A DNA stretch of 64,000 nt from Saccharomycopsis fibuligera x Saccharomycopsis cf. fibuligera (lineage: Eukaryota > Ascomycota > Saccharomycetes > Ascoideales > Saccharomycopsidaceae), in the NCBI GenBank assembly GCA_001936135.1, contig CP012820.1:496001-560000 (forward strand). Reading direction: 5' to 3'. Positions 22,201-30,581 of the stretch are shown one piece after another. A program made the position numbers and the translations under genes. The number at the start of each line of letters is the position of its first letter. Position 1 is the stretch's first letter. The notes under the pieces were generated by a model. It was not told the origin of the DNA. It did no database searches and saw only the letters and a program-made list of their open reading frames with translations.

Positions 22201-23816
22201 TAGTGCAATTGCTTTGCTCGAAGGATTTCAACAGCCATGAGCTTGTATGGGAGTTTTTGATTTTACCTTCAATCAATCCACAATCTTTGGAAACCCGCAG
22301 TCGTTTAAAAATCGAGTCACATAAGGAGAGATTAGGTAGTCCCCAATTACAATTATCTACCCCATTGTCATCGTCGTCGTCATCATCATCATTAGCATCA
22401 CCAACGCAAGTGATAAGTGAATCACCAATTTTCAACAATAGTCCCAACATTCCTGATGAATTCACTGATGCTGGGTTGGAAAATTTGGAAGAATTATTTC
22501 TTATAGACAAGAGCAAGAACTATTCAACCGAGGAAATGCAGGACATTTTCACGTTTTTGAAATATTCACTTAACGAACTTGAATCATTCCAAAAAGTTTT
22601 TAAGAAAGTTGTACAATTGGCAATTGTGGCAAAACATAAACATGATGATTTGAATGATTCATTTGAGGTGTTTGCCGACACTTTAGCTGACTCACCATTA
22701 TTACTGTTTGACAAAAATGGCCTAAATAAAGGCCCGGTCACCAGCACAACTGCCAATAGTTCCATACTGAAATTGAAGCGGTTGTCAAAGCAAAATATCG
22801 TGTTTGGAGATCTTATATTCACTTTGCGCAAAGCATTTTCTGAGAATACCGATCCTGCTCGCAAATTCATTTTCATAATGCAGCATCTAGAAAGCTGTAT
22901 CGATAGGCTAGTGAAAAACATTGGCAGCGTGCTAAATAAGAAAGTTTTAAGATGGGTGAAATTAGATGAAGAAGTTAAAGGGGCAAAGTTTGAGTTGATG
23001 AAATTAAGACCTCATGAATTTAGCCATACGAATGGTACTACTTTAAGCCCATTACTAAGCCCGCGTTCATCTTCTGCTTCGTCTGCTCTTCCTCAAACGG
23101 AGCATAGCGTTTCGTCTCCCTCACCATTAGGTGCCACAGAGCCTGAGCGCCACAATGCTAATGACAATGCTAATGACAATGCTAATGGCAATGGTAACGG
23201 CAATACGGATCTAGGCTCAGTCATGACAGAAGAGGATTATAATGTTTTCCGTACTTTAGCTCCACCATTACCTCAAATCCCACTTCGAAAAGATATGCCG
23301 GGAACATCGCCACAAAGCAGTACTTCTAGAGCTTCTACTAATTCGGCTAGTATCCATGGCAATGGTAACGAAAACGGAGTGGCTAATGGTAGCTTAAATG
23401 ATAACTTATCCACAGTATCTAGTTCATCCTCATCCACAATCACCAGTTCTTATAAAAATAGTCAAAACAACACCAGCATATTAGCAGTGCCATCAAGCAC
23501 TAGCGGCAACACAAGCCAAGTCCGCAAAAAACGTTCATTTCTATCAAGTTTGATTGAATCCCGACGCACAAGCCACGAAGCCAAAGTTCTAAAACAGTAC
23601 AAAATCACAAGGTTAAAACTTATGCTGCTTAGTGGTGACGTGCGATTTAATCATGAATCATTAGCAACAGAAATGAGTAGCTTTTTGGAATTCAAAAAAT
23701 TGTTTTTAAGGTATGCGGTGAAGGTATTTGTGAGGGATGAGATTAAGAATTTGAAGTTTGAGAAGATGATTTTTCAAAATGGAGTGAATAGCAATGGTAA
23801 TAGAGGTGGTAAATAG
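19233..23816 (+). CDS. VRL1: VPS9-domain, ankyrin-repeat and PX protein (Vrl1/VARP type)
   Basis: This 1527-residue endosomal Rab5-type GEF is related to yeast Vrl1. After a Ser-rich start, a conserved N-terminal domain begins near residue 40. A VPS9 domain follows, from about 345 to 560; it includes VNADMLVALMVLVV near 490, typical of the catalytic helix. Ankyrin repeats span about 600-860, as seen in ESCLMLAIKY, NKGNTLLHILK and SYSPLELYIK. A PX-like domain runs about 880-1000. The long C-terminal part is helical at 1080-1190 and 1430-1527 and is interrupted by Ser/Asn-rich linkers. Yeast Vrl1 joins the sorting nexin Vin1 in the VINE complex and is broken in common S. cerevisiae laboratory strains; here the frame is whole. 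The domain assignment is good and the orthology likely. The length exceeds yeast Vrl1 (about 1095) because of linkers. Confidence 0.8.
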   Translation: MSPSSSSSLSSEPFANGAPVTSSSSANNGNSSTSNITTNSASSPFLQFKLINPFLNAVFSTNDPLKSGLKDIYLSLLQDPFSFAFLVPSTHILLNHIDSVSGLPYRDLCFKQDFLKDHILDLRHHNHYITRNANISAILNTKKPKSFKTASNKEVLLKRNEIILSSGDDQTDTSRNNGTADRLLRIKVSQIELFINFNTFFPKNSEFLLIHIDQPLVGFTVPETIYRHLSSLLSSPSATPTHSRNSSYSNVILSTAKNRYSSNIFIEKDAPSKASLSSAASAASALELEQPKVTYTQLIGRFPLIKQLIGEDFQHLFKNFVIESINDPREILMVYKETINQSALIFKSLDEQIISAIIDYDPSIDLNRCIYDYVELNLFDKIWNQLKKVHNRRRINSANDDEQLLTNEIYHQLQDLSITQVGLFDDSPINPAKDQRQLITLLGKITAAVKIFRNLPLANSYAEKSYILLETINELTKPVPPNDYINQYSIDVNADMLVALMVLVVIQSNVEDIEVHLEYIKNFSYKNAEIGFMGYAISTLEAVVFHLQNKENLVPLIECSGKNAKLWNIIRDKNLAQLNNFISEELGLLAASVKDKAQFLPIENCFKAITNQGESCLMLAIKYANYEVFKTLIDHEQIFPLEDILYDFDNTGTTLLQYAVIFEKNSVADELVLIISSSASIAEQIEYYNSKDTHHGRNVGHYLFHYEQLLDKIGLFINWTDKDNINNHTPLMSICRNYDINNYDTLVSKVFKIVDQWYRLQPNGRKFSYLDHIDNKGNTLLHILKNNLQLVLDKDLVNVNEFNYKSYSPLELYIKYYRIDNIKAILQDPRLNLHKTDPRTFLTILDFVKMSSTSSSNSKSNNGYTEVNEIERLIDGYCLKESFPLVDGKKFGILRAKLDNNQWGFIIKGMIVKKLENDHKKLKIHHYANYHSLSDFRDLIRLLHIEYPVSSLPIAYLMECFTKLNLTEFAFFNFNKLKINELVFKLNIFLVQLLCSKDFNSHELVWEFLILPSINPQSLETRSRLKIESHKERLGSPQLQLSTPLSSSSSSSSLASPTQVISESPIFNNSPNIPDEFTDAGLENLEELFLIDKSKNYSTEEMQDIFTFLKYSLNELESFQKVFKKVVQLAIVAKHKHDDLNDSFEVFADTLADSPLLLFDKNGLNKGPVTSTTANSSILKLKRLSKQNIVFGDLIFTLRKAFSENTDPARKFIFIMQHLESCIDRLVKNIGSVLNKKVLRWVKLDEEVKGAKFELMKLRPHEFSHTNGTTLSPLLSPRSSSASSALPQTEHSVSSPSPLGATEPERHNANDNANDNANGNGNGNTDLGSVMTEEDYNVFRTLAPPLPQIPLRKDMPGTSPQSSTSRASTNSASIHGNGNENGVANGSLNDNLSTVSSSSSSTITSSYKNSQNNTSILAVPSSTSGNTSQVRKKRSFLSSLIESRRTSHEAKVLKQYKITRLKLMLLSGDVRFNHESLATEMSSFLEFKKLFLRYAVKVFVRDEIKNLKFEKMIFQNGVNSNGNRGGK

Positions 23817-24421
23817 TATGTATATTAAAATGAAGTATTTCATAGATTTTGAGATGTAATATACGGTGCGAGTTTAACAAAGATAATGTTTGTACAAAGG
23901 TAACATGAGCTACTAATGTCGGTAATGACTGTTTCTCTTCAGTATGGAATCTTGGACACTTGATATGCTTTTTAAACATTATCTAAAGCCTTTGTATTTG
24001 ATAATAATGACCGCGTGCTTAGGCTATATAATACAGTTTGGCTTATTCATTTTGTACAAAAACCAGGTTCAATTAAAAGGCTCATGTTGACATGACAATG
24101 CTTGCTGCAATGCAACATGCTGTTATGTTACTTTTGAAAAAGCCACATCATTCACAAACCCTTAAGGAACTCAATTAATTGATTATGATACTTGATGATA
24201 ATAATTAATCATGATGACAGCGTAATAATTGAACAACTAAAAGTGACAAACGATATAATAAAAATTAAATATGGGAATAAAAAACTTAACAGAAAGATAC
24301 ACAAAAATAGAAAAAAAGGAGACTTGAAAGAATAAAGAGGAAATGAATTGCTAGCTAATTAATGATTTTTAGAAGAGATACTGATATAAATAAACAGAAA
24401 ACGCTACTCTCGGATCATAAC
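23817..24421. other. Convergent intergenic region
   Basis: 3' flanks of the VRL1-type gene and SGT2, which face each other. AT-rich with several ATTAAT/ATAATTA strings. No gene seen. Confidence 0.6.
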
Positions 24422-25576
24422 TTATTGATTATTACCCCCGTTTCTGTTACCGCCCATGAAGCTGTCAGCCAAGTTTCTCAACATTGGGTTATTCAACAAT
24501 TCTTCAAAATTTGGTTGACCACCAGAACCAGAACCGGAACTAGAACCAGATTCAGAACCGGAACCAGAACTGGAGCCAGCACCAGCACCAGCACCAGCAC
24601 CAGCACCAGCACCAGCACCAAGACCAAAGCTTTGAGCCATTTGCTGAATCATTGGGTTGTTCATTAAGTTGGCCATAGCATTAGGATCAGACATCATACT
24701 TTGAGCAGCTTGCATAAGCTGTGGGTTGTTCATCATTGATCCAAGGTCTGGCATACCGCCATTACCACCGCCAAATTGAGAAGCCAAGTTAGCCAAATCT
24801 GGAAATCCACCAGAACCAGAACCAGAACCAGAGCCAGTAGATTCAGATGGAGTAGATCTAGTAGCAGCATTAGAACTGGATTCAGCTTCGGCTTCCTCAT
24901 CAACTCTCTTTTTAGCAGTTTCGTAGCCTTTCTTCATTCCTGGAGATGGAGCATCGCCTTCAATTTCAAGACCCTTTTCGTACGCTTTCAAAGCAGATTT
25001 AGCGTCACCGAGGGCATAATTGGCCAAACCCAATCTGGAGTAAGCTCTAGCATAGGATGGATCCAATTCAATGGCCTTTTCAGCATCCTTAATAGCAAGA
25101 TTATGTTTACCGGAAGAAGAGTAAGCAGCGGCTCTGTTGGAGTAATAGACTGCATTGGTGGAGATTTGTTCAATGGCAGCAGTGTATTTTTCAATAGCAG
25201 CAGGAAAGTCTCTTTGGGCCATGAGCTTGTTACCTTCGGCTTTCAAACTTTCAGCTTTGACTTTTCTTTCAGTTTCATCGGCATCGATGTTCACAGGCAC
25301 TGAGCTGGAGCTAGCAGCACCAGCACTAGCAGTGGAGCTTGATTCGGTGGACTTGGCAGAAGAAGCAGAATCCAACAATTCAGCAAGGCCTTTGCCATTG
25401 AATTTATCACTGACGAGCTTTTCAGCTTCTTCGGTATCGACTTCAAAAGCATCAGAGACACAGTTGATTACCACGTCCATTGATTCGGCATAGTCTTCGG
25501 AGACAGTATTGTTCTTGACAGACTTTTGCACAAAGTCGATAATGAGGGAAGCAATATCCTTATTTGAGACTGCCAT
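24422..25576 (-). CDS. SGT2: SGT2 small glutamine-rich TPR co-chaperone
   Basis: This 384-residue protein receives tail-anchored membrane proteins from Hsp70 and hands them to the Get4-Get5 complex for delivery to Get3. The N-terminal dimerisation domain (about 1-70) has IASLIIDFVQKSVKNNTVSEDYAESMDVV, which contacts Get5 ubiquitin-like folds. Three TPR repeats span about 105-215 (AEGNKLMAQRDF, AVYYSNRAAAY, SRLGLANYALGDAKSALKAYEKGL). The Met/Asn/Gln-rich C-terminal substrate-binding region follows, with NPQLMQAAQSMM and NNPMIQQMAQSF. Alternating Gly-Ser and Ala-Gly dipeptide tracts lengthen the C-terminal half relative to yeast Sgt2 (346). The start ATG at 25576 matches the family start. A TCACGTG lies about 190 bp upstream. 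Confidence 0.96.
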   Translation of the reverse strand: MAVSNKDIASLIIDFVQKSVKNNTVSEDYAESMDVVINCVSDAFEVDTEEAEKLVSDKFNGKGLAELLDSASSAKSTESSSTASAGAASSSSVPVNIDADETERKVKAESLKAEGNKLMAQRDFPAAIEKYTAAIEQISTNAVYYSNRAAAYSSSGKHNLAIKDAEKAIELDPSYARAYSRLGLANYALGDAKSALKAYEKGLEIEGDAPSPGMKKGYETAKKRVDEEAEAESSSNAATRSTPSESTGSGSGSGSGGFPDLANLASQFGGGNGGMPDLGSMMNNPQLMQAAQSMMSDPNAMANLMNNPMIQQMAQSFGLGAGAGAGAGAGAGAGSSSGSGSESGSSSGSGSGGQPNFEELLNNPMLRNLADSFMGGNRNGGNNQ

Positions 25577-26465
25577 TTTGAAAGAAAGCTTATTGTTTAA
25601 TGGTAAGTTGTTGCTTGAAACGAAAGAAGCAGCTAGTGTTGGTATGATATTTCAAGTGGCACCGACGGATTGAGTTGCATCGCGCTGTCTTGTTAAATAT
25701 TGATATTTTTCCTCCGCTCAGTGCCCCTCAAAAGAAACAAAAAAAGAAGTTGCAAAATATACAATCACGTGTTCTAGAAGATTCCAAAAGAGCCATTTAT
25801 ATGGTATAATTACTTAATCACATGAAAAAACATCAAATGGCATCAAATGGCATTTTAATACATTAAGATGCATACATATACATTATATAGCATTAGTACG
25901 CAGTTCCCATTTTAACGTTTTTTTTTCCTTTTTTTTTTTTTTTTATTTTTTTCCGATTCTGTGAGTTCTGAGGCCGTTGATGGATGGGTACTATGCTATA
26001 CTGCAGGCCACGGTTAACAGTCATAAATAGTATTGGCATTGTGACTGCAAATAACCTAACTTAGGACAGTTCAAGCAAACCTGGTATTTGTGTCGAAAAT
26101 TAGAGCTTCATGAGTGTAGGTAAGGGACACTAAGACTGATTCGTTTTATAAATAATTGGTTTTCGATCGCAGTAAGACTAAAAAATGACTGCCGAGGGTT
26201 CTTCGAAAAAGCACCCTTGTGGTTCCAAGGTGCATGCACTCATAAAAATTTTTCTCTACTCGGGTGCTTAAAGACCCTGGTCCGTAGGCGTTTTCTTCCT
26301 TAAATGTTACACATCCAAGAGACATTATTTATGTCTGACAGTTCAATCGTGTGATTGCATAAGGTAAATCGTCTTGTTTCAGAAAATTTCTTTTGTGTCA
26401 GTAGTTCTAGTAATCAAAATATCATCACATACTTATACACATACATAATCTAATATCAACGCTTA
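25577..26465. other. Divergent promoter region between SGT2 and the zinc transporter
   Basis: Contains a CACGTG at 25766-25771 on the SGT2 side, a T-rich tract near 25920-25950, and a zinc-response-like element at 26213-26231 on the transporter side. No additional gene is visible. In particular, there is no zincophore (PRA1-like) gene next to the transporter. Confidence 0.6.
26213..26231 (+). promoter_or_regulatory. Candidate Zap1/Csr1 zinc-response element
   Basis: ACCCTTGTGGT at 26213-26223 matches the Zap1 consensus ACCYYNAAGGT at 9 of 11 positions. A second right half, AAGGT, follows at 26227-26231. The element lies about 240 bp upstream of a zinc transporter ATG, where a Zap1-type activator would be expected to bind. 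The match is mine by eye; function is inference. Confidence 0.45.
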
Positions 26466-27794
26466 ATGGTATCGTGGAACTTCGAAGGGGATATTAACGA
26501 AATTCTCCTTACAGACGACAATGTCTCTGATTCTCTCAAAAAATGTATCCTCGATGGATTTGTTGATGCTGAGCCAGAATTTTCTGGAGGCATAGGCACT
26601 AGAATTGCTTCGATATTTGTTATATTGGTCACTTCCACTTTGGTTACTTTCCTTCCCATTCTTTGCAAAGATTTCAATTTCAAAATCCCTCTTTATGCTT
26701 ACCTTTTTGCTAGATATTTTGGCGCAGGCGTCATTATAGCAACTGCTTTTGTTCATTTAATGGACCCAGCATATGGTGCTATTGGTCCAGATACCTGTAT
26801 TGGTGGCTGGGGTAACTGGTCAGTATATAGCTGGCCCCCAGCATTAATGTTACTATCAATTTTCTCGATCTTTATCATCGAATTGATTAGTGAAGTTTAC
26901 GTGGAAAGAAAATATGGCACTGTTTCATCAGAACCTAATATCGAGGAGTTAATTACCGGCAAACCTAACCAAGAAAAAGACGTCAATAAAGATCATCATC
27001 ATCAAGGTCTTTTTCTTCACAGTAATGATAATAGTAGTATCAACAACATTCAAGAAGAAAATATTGGCATTCATACTCATTCAACGCATAACAGCTGCAA
27101 CAGTAGTAATGGCAATAGTGAACGCAAAACTAAGAACAAAATAAGTAACGAGCTACACCGTTTACATCCTCAATCATCAGAATCTGCCTTAAAAGCTAAA
27201 GAAACCAATCTCGATCATAATTGCTTCCACTCAAAAACTGTTTCAAGTTTTATTCTGGACAGCGAAGATTCCGAAGATGAAGATCTAATAGAAATTAATT
27301 TCAAGCGTCAAATAGCAGCATTTCTAGTGCTTGAATTTGGTGTCATTTTCCACTCTGTCATCATTGGTCTTAATTTGGGCAGTACTGAATATGACGAATT
27401 CAAAACATTATTCATCGTACTTGTATTCCATCAATCTTTTGAAGGGCTTGGTATTGGAGCTAGATTATCAGCCATTCCGTGGCCCAAGTCTAAGCCTAGA
27501 TGGATTAGTTATGCGTTATGTTTAGCTTACGGATTAGTCACCCCCATATCTATTGCTATTGGGCTAGGAGTCAGAAACTCGTATGCTTCATCATCTTTTA
27601 CCGCGCTGATTGTTTCGGGAATTTTGGATTCGTTGTCTGCGGGGATTTTGATTTATACTGGATTGGTGGAAATGCTTGCTAGAGATTTTGTATTCAATGA
27701 AGCTGCAAAGAAAGATTTGGTAAAATTGTCGTTTAACGTCTTTTGTACCTTGTTGGGGTGTTTCATCATGGCATTGCTCGGCAAGTGGGCGTGA
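26466..27794 (+). CDS. ZRT1: ZIP-family zinc transporter, Zrt1 type
   Basis: This 442-residue plasma-membrane zinc importer of the ZIP family has eight predicted helices. Residues 75-100 contain LYAYLFARYFGAGVIIATAF. A long hydrophilic loop (about 150-275) carries histidines (DHHHQ, HTHSTH) of the kind that bind zinc between helices 3 and 4. The signature helices 4 and 5 hold EFGVIFHSVIIGLNLGS and VFHQSFEGLGIGARLSA with the metal-coordinating His and Glu residues. The protein ends in ALLGKWA, as yeast Zrt1 and Zrt2 do. Details such as HLMDPAYGAIG, YVERKYG and LVEMLARDFVFN favour Zrt1 over Zrt2. The start at 26466 aligns with the Zrt1 N-terminus. The candidate zinc-response element upstream fits induction under zinc limitation. 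Confidence 0.93.
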   Translation: MVSWNFEGDINEILLTDDNVSDSLKKCILDGFVDAEPEFSGGIGTRIASIFVILVTSTLVTFLPILCKDFNFKIPLYAYLFARYFGAGVIIATAFVHLMDPAYGAIGPDTCIGGWGNWSVYSWPPALMLLSIFSIFIIELISEVYVERKYGTVSSEPNIEELITGKPNQEKDVNKDHHHQGLFLHSNDNSSINNIQEENIGIHTHSTHNSCNSSNGNSERKTKNKISNELHRLHPQSSESALKAKETNLDHNCFHSKTVSSFILDSEDSEDEDLIEINFKRQIAAFLVLEFGVIFHSVIIGLNLGSTEYDEFKTLFIVLVFHQSFEGLGIGARLSAIPWPKSKPRWISYALCLAYGLVTPISIAIGLGVRNSYASSSFTALIVSGILDSLSAGILIYTGLVEMLARDFVFNEAAKKDLVKLSFNVFCTLLGCFIMALLGKWA

Positions 27795-28070
27795 GCCTAT
27801 TATTCTTTTTTTCCATTTTTATTCCGTCATAGACGTTGCTTTCTACTTTCACTATCATTTTTTTTCTTTCTTGCATTTGCCAGAAAAATATGGGTTTTCT
27901 TTCTTTTAAACCATCAACATATGCATACATTATTACGTATCTCAAGTACACATAGATTATACCCACACCTTAAGCATTTTTATTTTACTCATGAGTCTAT
28001 TGTCCAATATTCAGCATCCGGTATTTTATATTCTATATGCTTCATTTCTTTTGGTTCTACTTTTCTTTTT

Positions 28071-28118
<48 letters not shown>

Positions 28119-28647
28119 CATTGTTTCATCTTCTAGTTTTTATTCTCAAATTTCTTTTTCTTTTTTTTTTGGTCTTTACGGCTAATTTCTTTTTATTTGT
28201 TAATTTTTTAGGTCACACACAATTATCAAAGACTTCTACAATTTTTTTTTCTTTAATTAGGTGTTCTTTCATATTGAAATGCTCACCCGTTGTATATATT
28301 CATATATAAATGCAATGCATGCTATAAATAAAAAACAGTGCTCCATTATAACAAATAAAAATTTTTTTTAAAAGTAGCTAAGTGAATAAGAAAATTTGTT
28401 ATTTTGAATGCAGCAGCTCCTGCTTATTTTGAGTAGTAATTTTGAAATCAGAGGTATATTATAAAACTTGCATTATAATCACTTTTAACCTGTATAAAAT
28501 ATTGAACAAATGTTTACTCACTGCGTTGCTAGAAAAAAAGGTCTATGAATGTAAAAGTCAAACATAATAGAGCTATACATGCTGTAAGCCCCCGAAAATG
28601 GCTAAGAAGTCTTTATATTATTCTGCATGATATTCATTATTTAATAT
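27795..28647. other. Convergent intergenic region with a T46 tract
   Basis: 3' flanks of the zinc transporter and of the RRM-like gene. It is very T-rich and includes an uninterrupted 46-T run at 28073-28118. No gene seen. Confidence 0.6.
28073..28118. repeat. Poly(dT) tract, 46 bp
   Basis: Longest homopolymer in the window, placed between two convergent genes. Its true length in the genome may differ because such runs are hard to sequence. Confidence 0.88.
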
Positions 28648-29661
28648 TTAATTCGTCTTGGATATCAAAAGCAATTCCTTCTTAGAAAGCACTGTTGGCT
28701 CCAGTGGCGAGGAAGCCATTAATTTCCGACCATCAGAAGATATTCCATCAAACATCTGTACTGCACTATTCACCAAAGCTTCTACTTTATTCGTAGCCAC
28801 CATATTACTATTATTGCCACTATCATTAGCAACGCTGTTTAGACTGGCAACACGATTATTAGCACCAATAGTATCAGTAGGCTCAGAAAATATTACCTCC
28901 GCACTAATTCCCTTGAGTTGTGCATCGTATTTGGTCTTGACAAATTTTACTTTACCAATATTTGCCTCAAGCACTACAGTAACATCATCAGCAGAAGTGC
29001 CAGGGTCCAAGTTTTGCAAAAGGAGAAATTTCGGTAATGCTGCATTTTTGAAATTGAGAGAAATGTTTCGAGGGGAGGTTGTATTTTCAGTGTATGTTTT
29101 GGCATTGCTAGAGTTAAAATCAATTTGCTTTTTCTTTGAAATGCTGTTGTTGCTATTATTAAAGTTTGTTTTATAATCTTTTTGCATTAAAGCAGAACCA
29201 TTGACCTTCTGTTTGACATTGGTAAATTTAGTGTTTGAGCCAAGTGAGAGAGCCTTAGCAAGAGCATTTTCAGAAAACTTTGGTGGTACTTTATGTTTGT
29301 TGCCAGCAACATGATTATACTTGTTATTGTTATGATTTTCTGGTTTGCTGAAATCTGCGTTCAATGCTCTCGCAAGTGGATTGGATGATATTTTATTATC
29401 ATGAGAATTGCTATTGCTTTTGTAATTATTTTTCAAAATTTTGCTGCCGTATTTTTTAGCGGTATTATTATTAATACTAGTAATACGATTTGATTTATTG
29501 TAACCCCGATAGTGAGAACTATTATCCTTGCTGTATATATGAGAGGATCCAGCTTGTGGCTTGATTCTGGAGCTTAACAGCTTCGTCTGTTCAATTATGT
29601 CAGAACTATCGCTATTGTTGATGCTGCTGCTGCTCTTGGGAAACCTAATAGGCTTTGGCAT
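28648..29661 (-). CDS. Asn/Ser-rich protein with an RRM-like fold, function unknown
   Basis: This 337-residue protein has a basic, Asn/Ser/Lys-rich first half (residues 1-205) without evident fold. A region at about 208-330 reads like an RNA-recognition motif: the beta-1 strand FLLLQNLDPGTSADDV, a helix, VKFVKTKYDAQLKGISAEVIFS as beta-2/beta-3, a low-complexity insertion, then VEALVNSAVQMFDGISSDGRKL as the second helix and beta-4. The RNP1 aromatic residues are weak, so binding may be non-canonical or protein-directed, as in Yra1/REF proteins. Short repeated segments with ALARALN/ALAKALS appear at about 97-103 and 132-140. I do not assign an orthologue. The first ATG at 29661 is used. Confidence 0.68.
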   Translation of the reverse strand: MPKPIRFPKSSSSINNSDSSDIIEQTKLLSSRIKPQAGSSHIYSKDNSSHYRGYNKSNRITSINNNTAKKYGSKILKNNYKSNSNSHDNKISSNPLARALNADFSKPENHNNNKYNHVAGNKHKVPPKFSENALAKALSLGSNTKFTNVKQKVNGSALMQKDYKTNFNNSNNSISKKKQIDFNSSNAKTYTENTTSPRNISLNFKNAALPKFLLLQNLDPGTSADDVTVVLEANIGKVKFVKTKYDAQLKGISAEVIFSEPTDTIGANNRVASLNSVANDSGNNSNMVATNKVEALVNSAVQMFDGISSDGRKLMASSPLEPTVLSKKELLLISKTN

Positions 29662-30385
29662 TGTTCGAAATATTTTTGGGAAAAATGTGATTAATGAGAG
29701 AATTTGTTAAAGAAAAACAATCAAATTTGTATTAATAAAATAATTGGAAGACCTTTTGTAAGGTGATTTTCCAATGTATCGACAATAATACTATGGTGAC
29801 TTGCTTTAAAATTTTATGTCGCGAAGTTTATCTCACAGGAAAGGCAGAAAAATTGACAGAATGTTTCCAATGAATCAACTCTGGATCTAGTATTTTATGA
29901 AGAATTTAGCAAGGAGATACAAGTAATGTGGCAAGTTACTTTTGTTGAATGCTTGTTGATTCAAGATTTTGCGCCTCTAAGTATTTCCTTTTTTGTGTTT
30001 AACTTTTGATTTTTTAATTCTCTTTTCCGCTGGTATTTAATATTTGATTTTTTCTTTTCTCAAGCGGATTTAACTTTCGCGCCTCCAACATGAAACATGA
30101 ACTAGAAAACCATGCTATCGTAAACAGAGAACTGAGAGAAACACCTTAGATAGCCAGTAAAGTAGTATAAGTTTTTACCACAGTATCCGTTAAAGCGTAT
30201 ATATAGATTACATGGAAGTTTGAGAAAAAAAATGAAAGTACTAGTCTGTCCAATTTGAGCTCCAGCTGCAAATATGAGCGATAATCCAAAATAGTGACCA
30301 AAAGGAAAAATAGAAAAAATGATTTGATAAAAAAGAACAACCCACCTAGTTTTTAAACTAAACATAATAAGATCAATAAACAAAT

Positions 30386-30430
<45 letters not shown>

Positions 30431-30581
30431 AAGAAATAAACAATAGAAGATAAATGGAAGAGTAGTCATCAAAATGACATAATGACATAAAAGGACATAA
30501 TGGTGTTATTGACACGATATGCAATATGCTTAGTTTTTTATTCAACAAGAGCAATTCGAAAATTAAGCTAGTAATTCAAAT
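29662..30581. other. Intergenic region with an A35 tract
   Basis: Promoter of the RRM-like gene (reading left) and 3' flank of the kinase-like gene. A run of 35 A is at 30395-30429. No gene seen. Confidence 0.6.
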
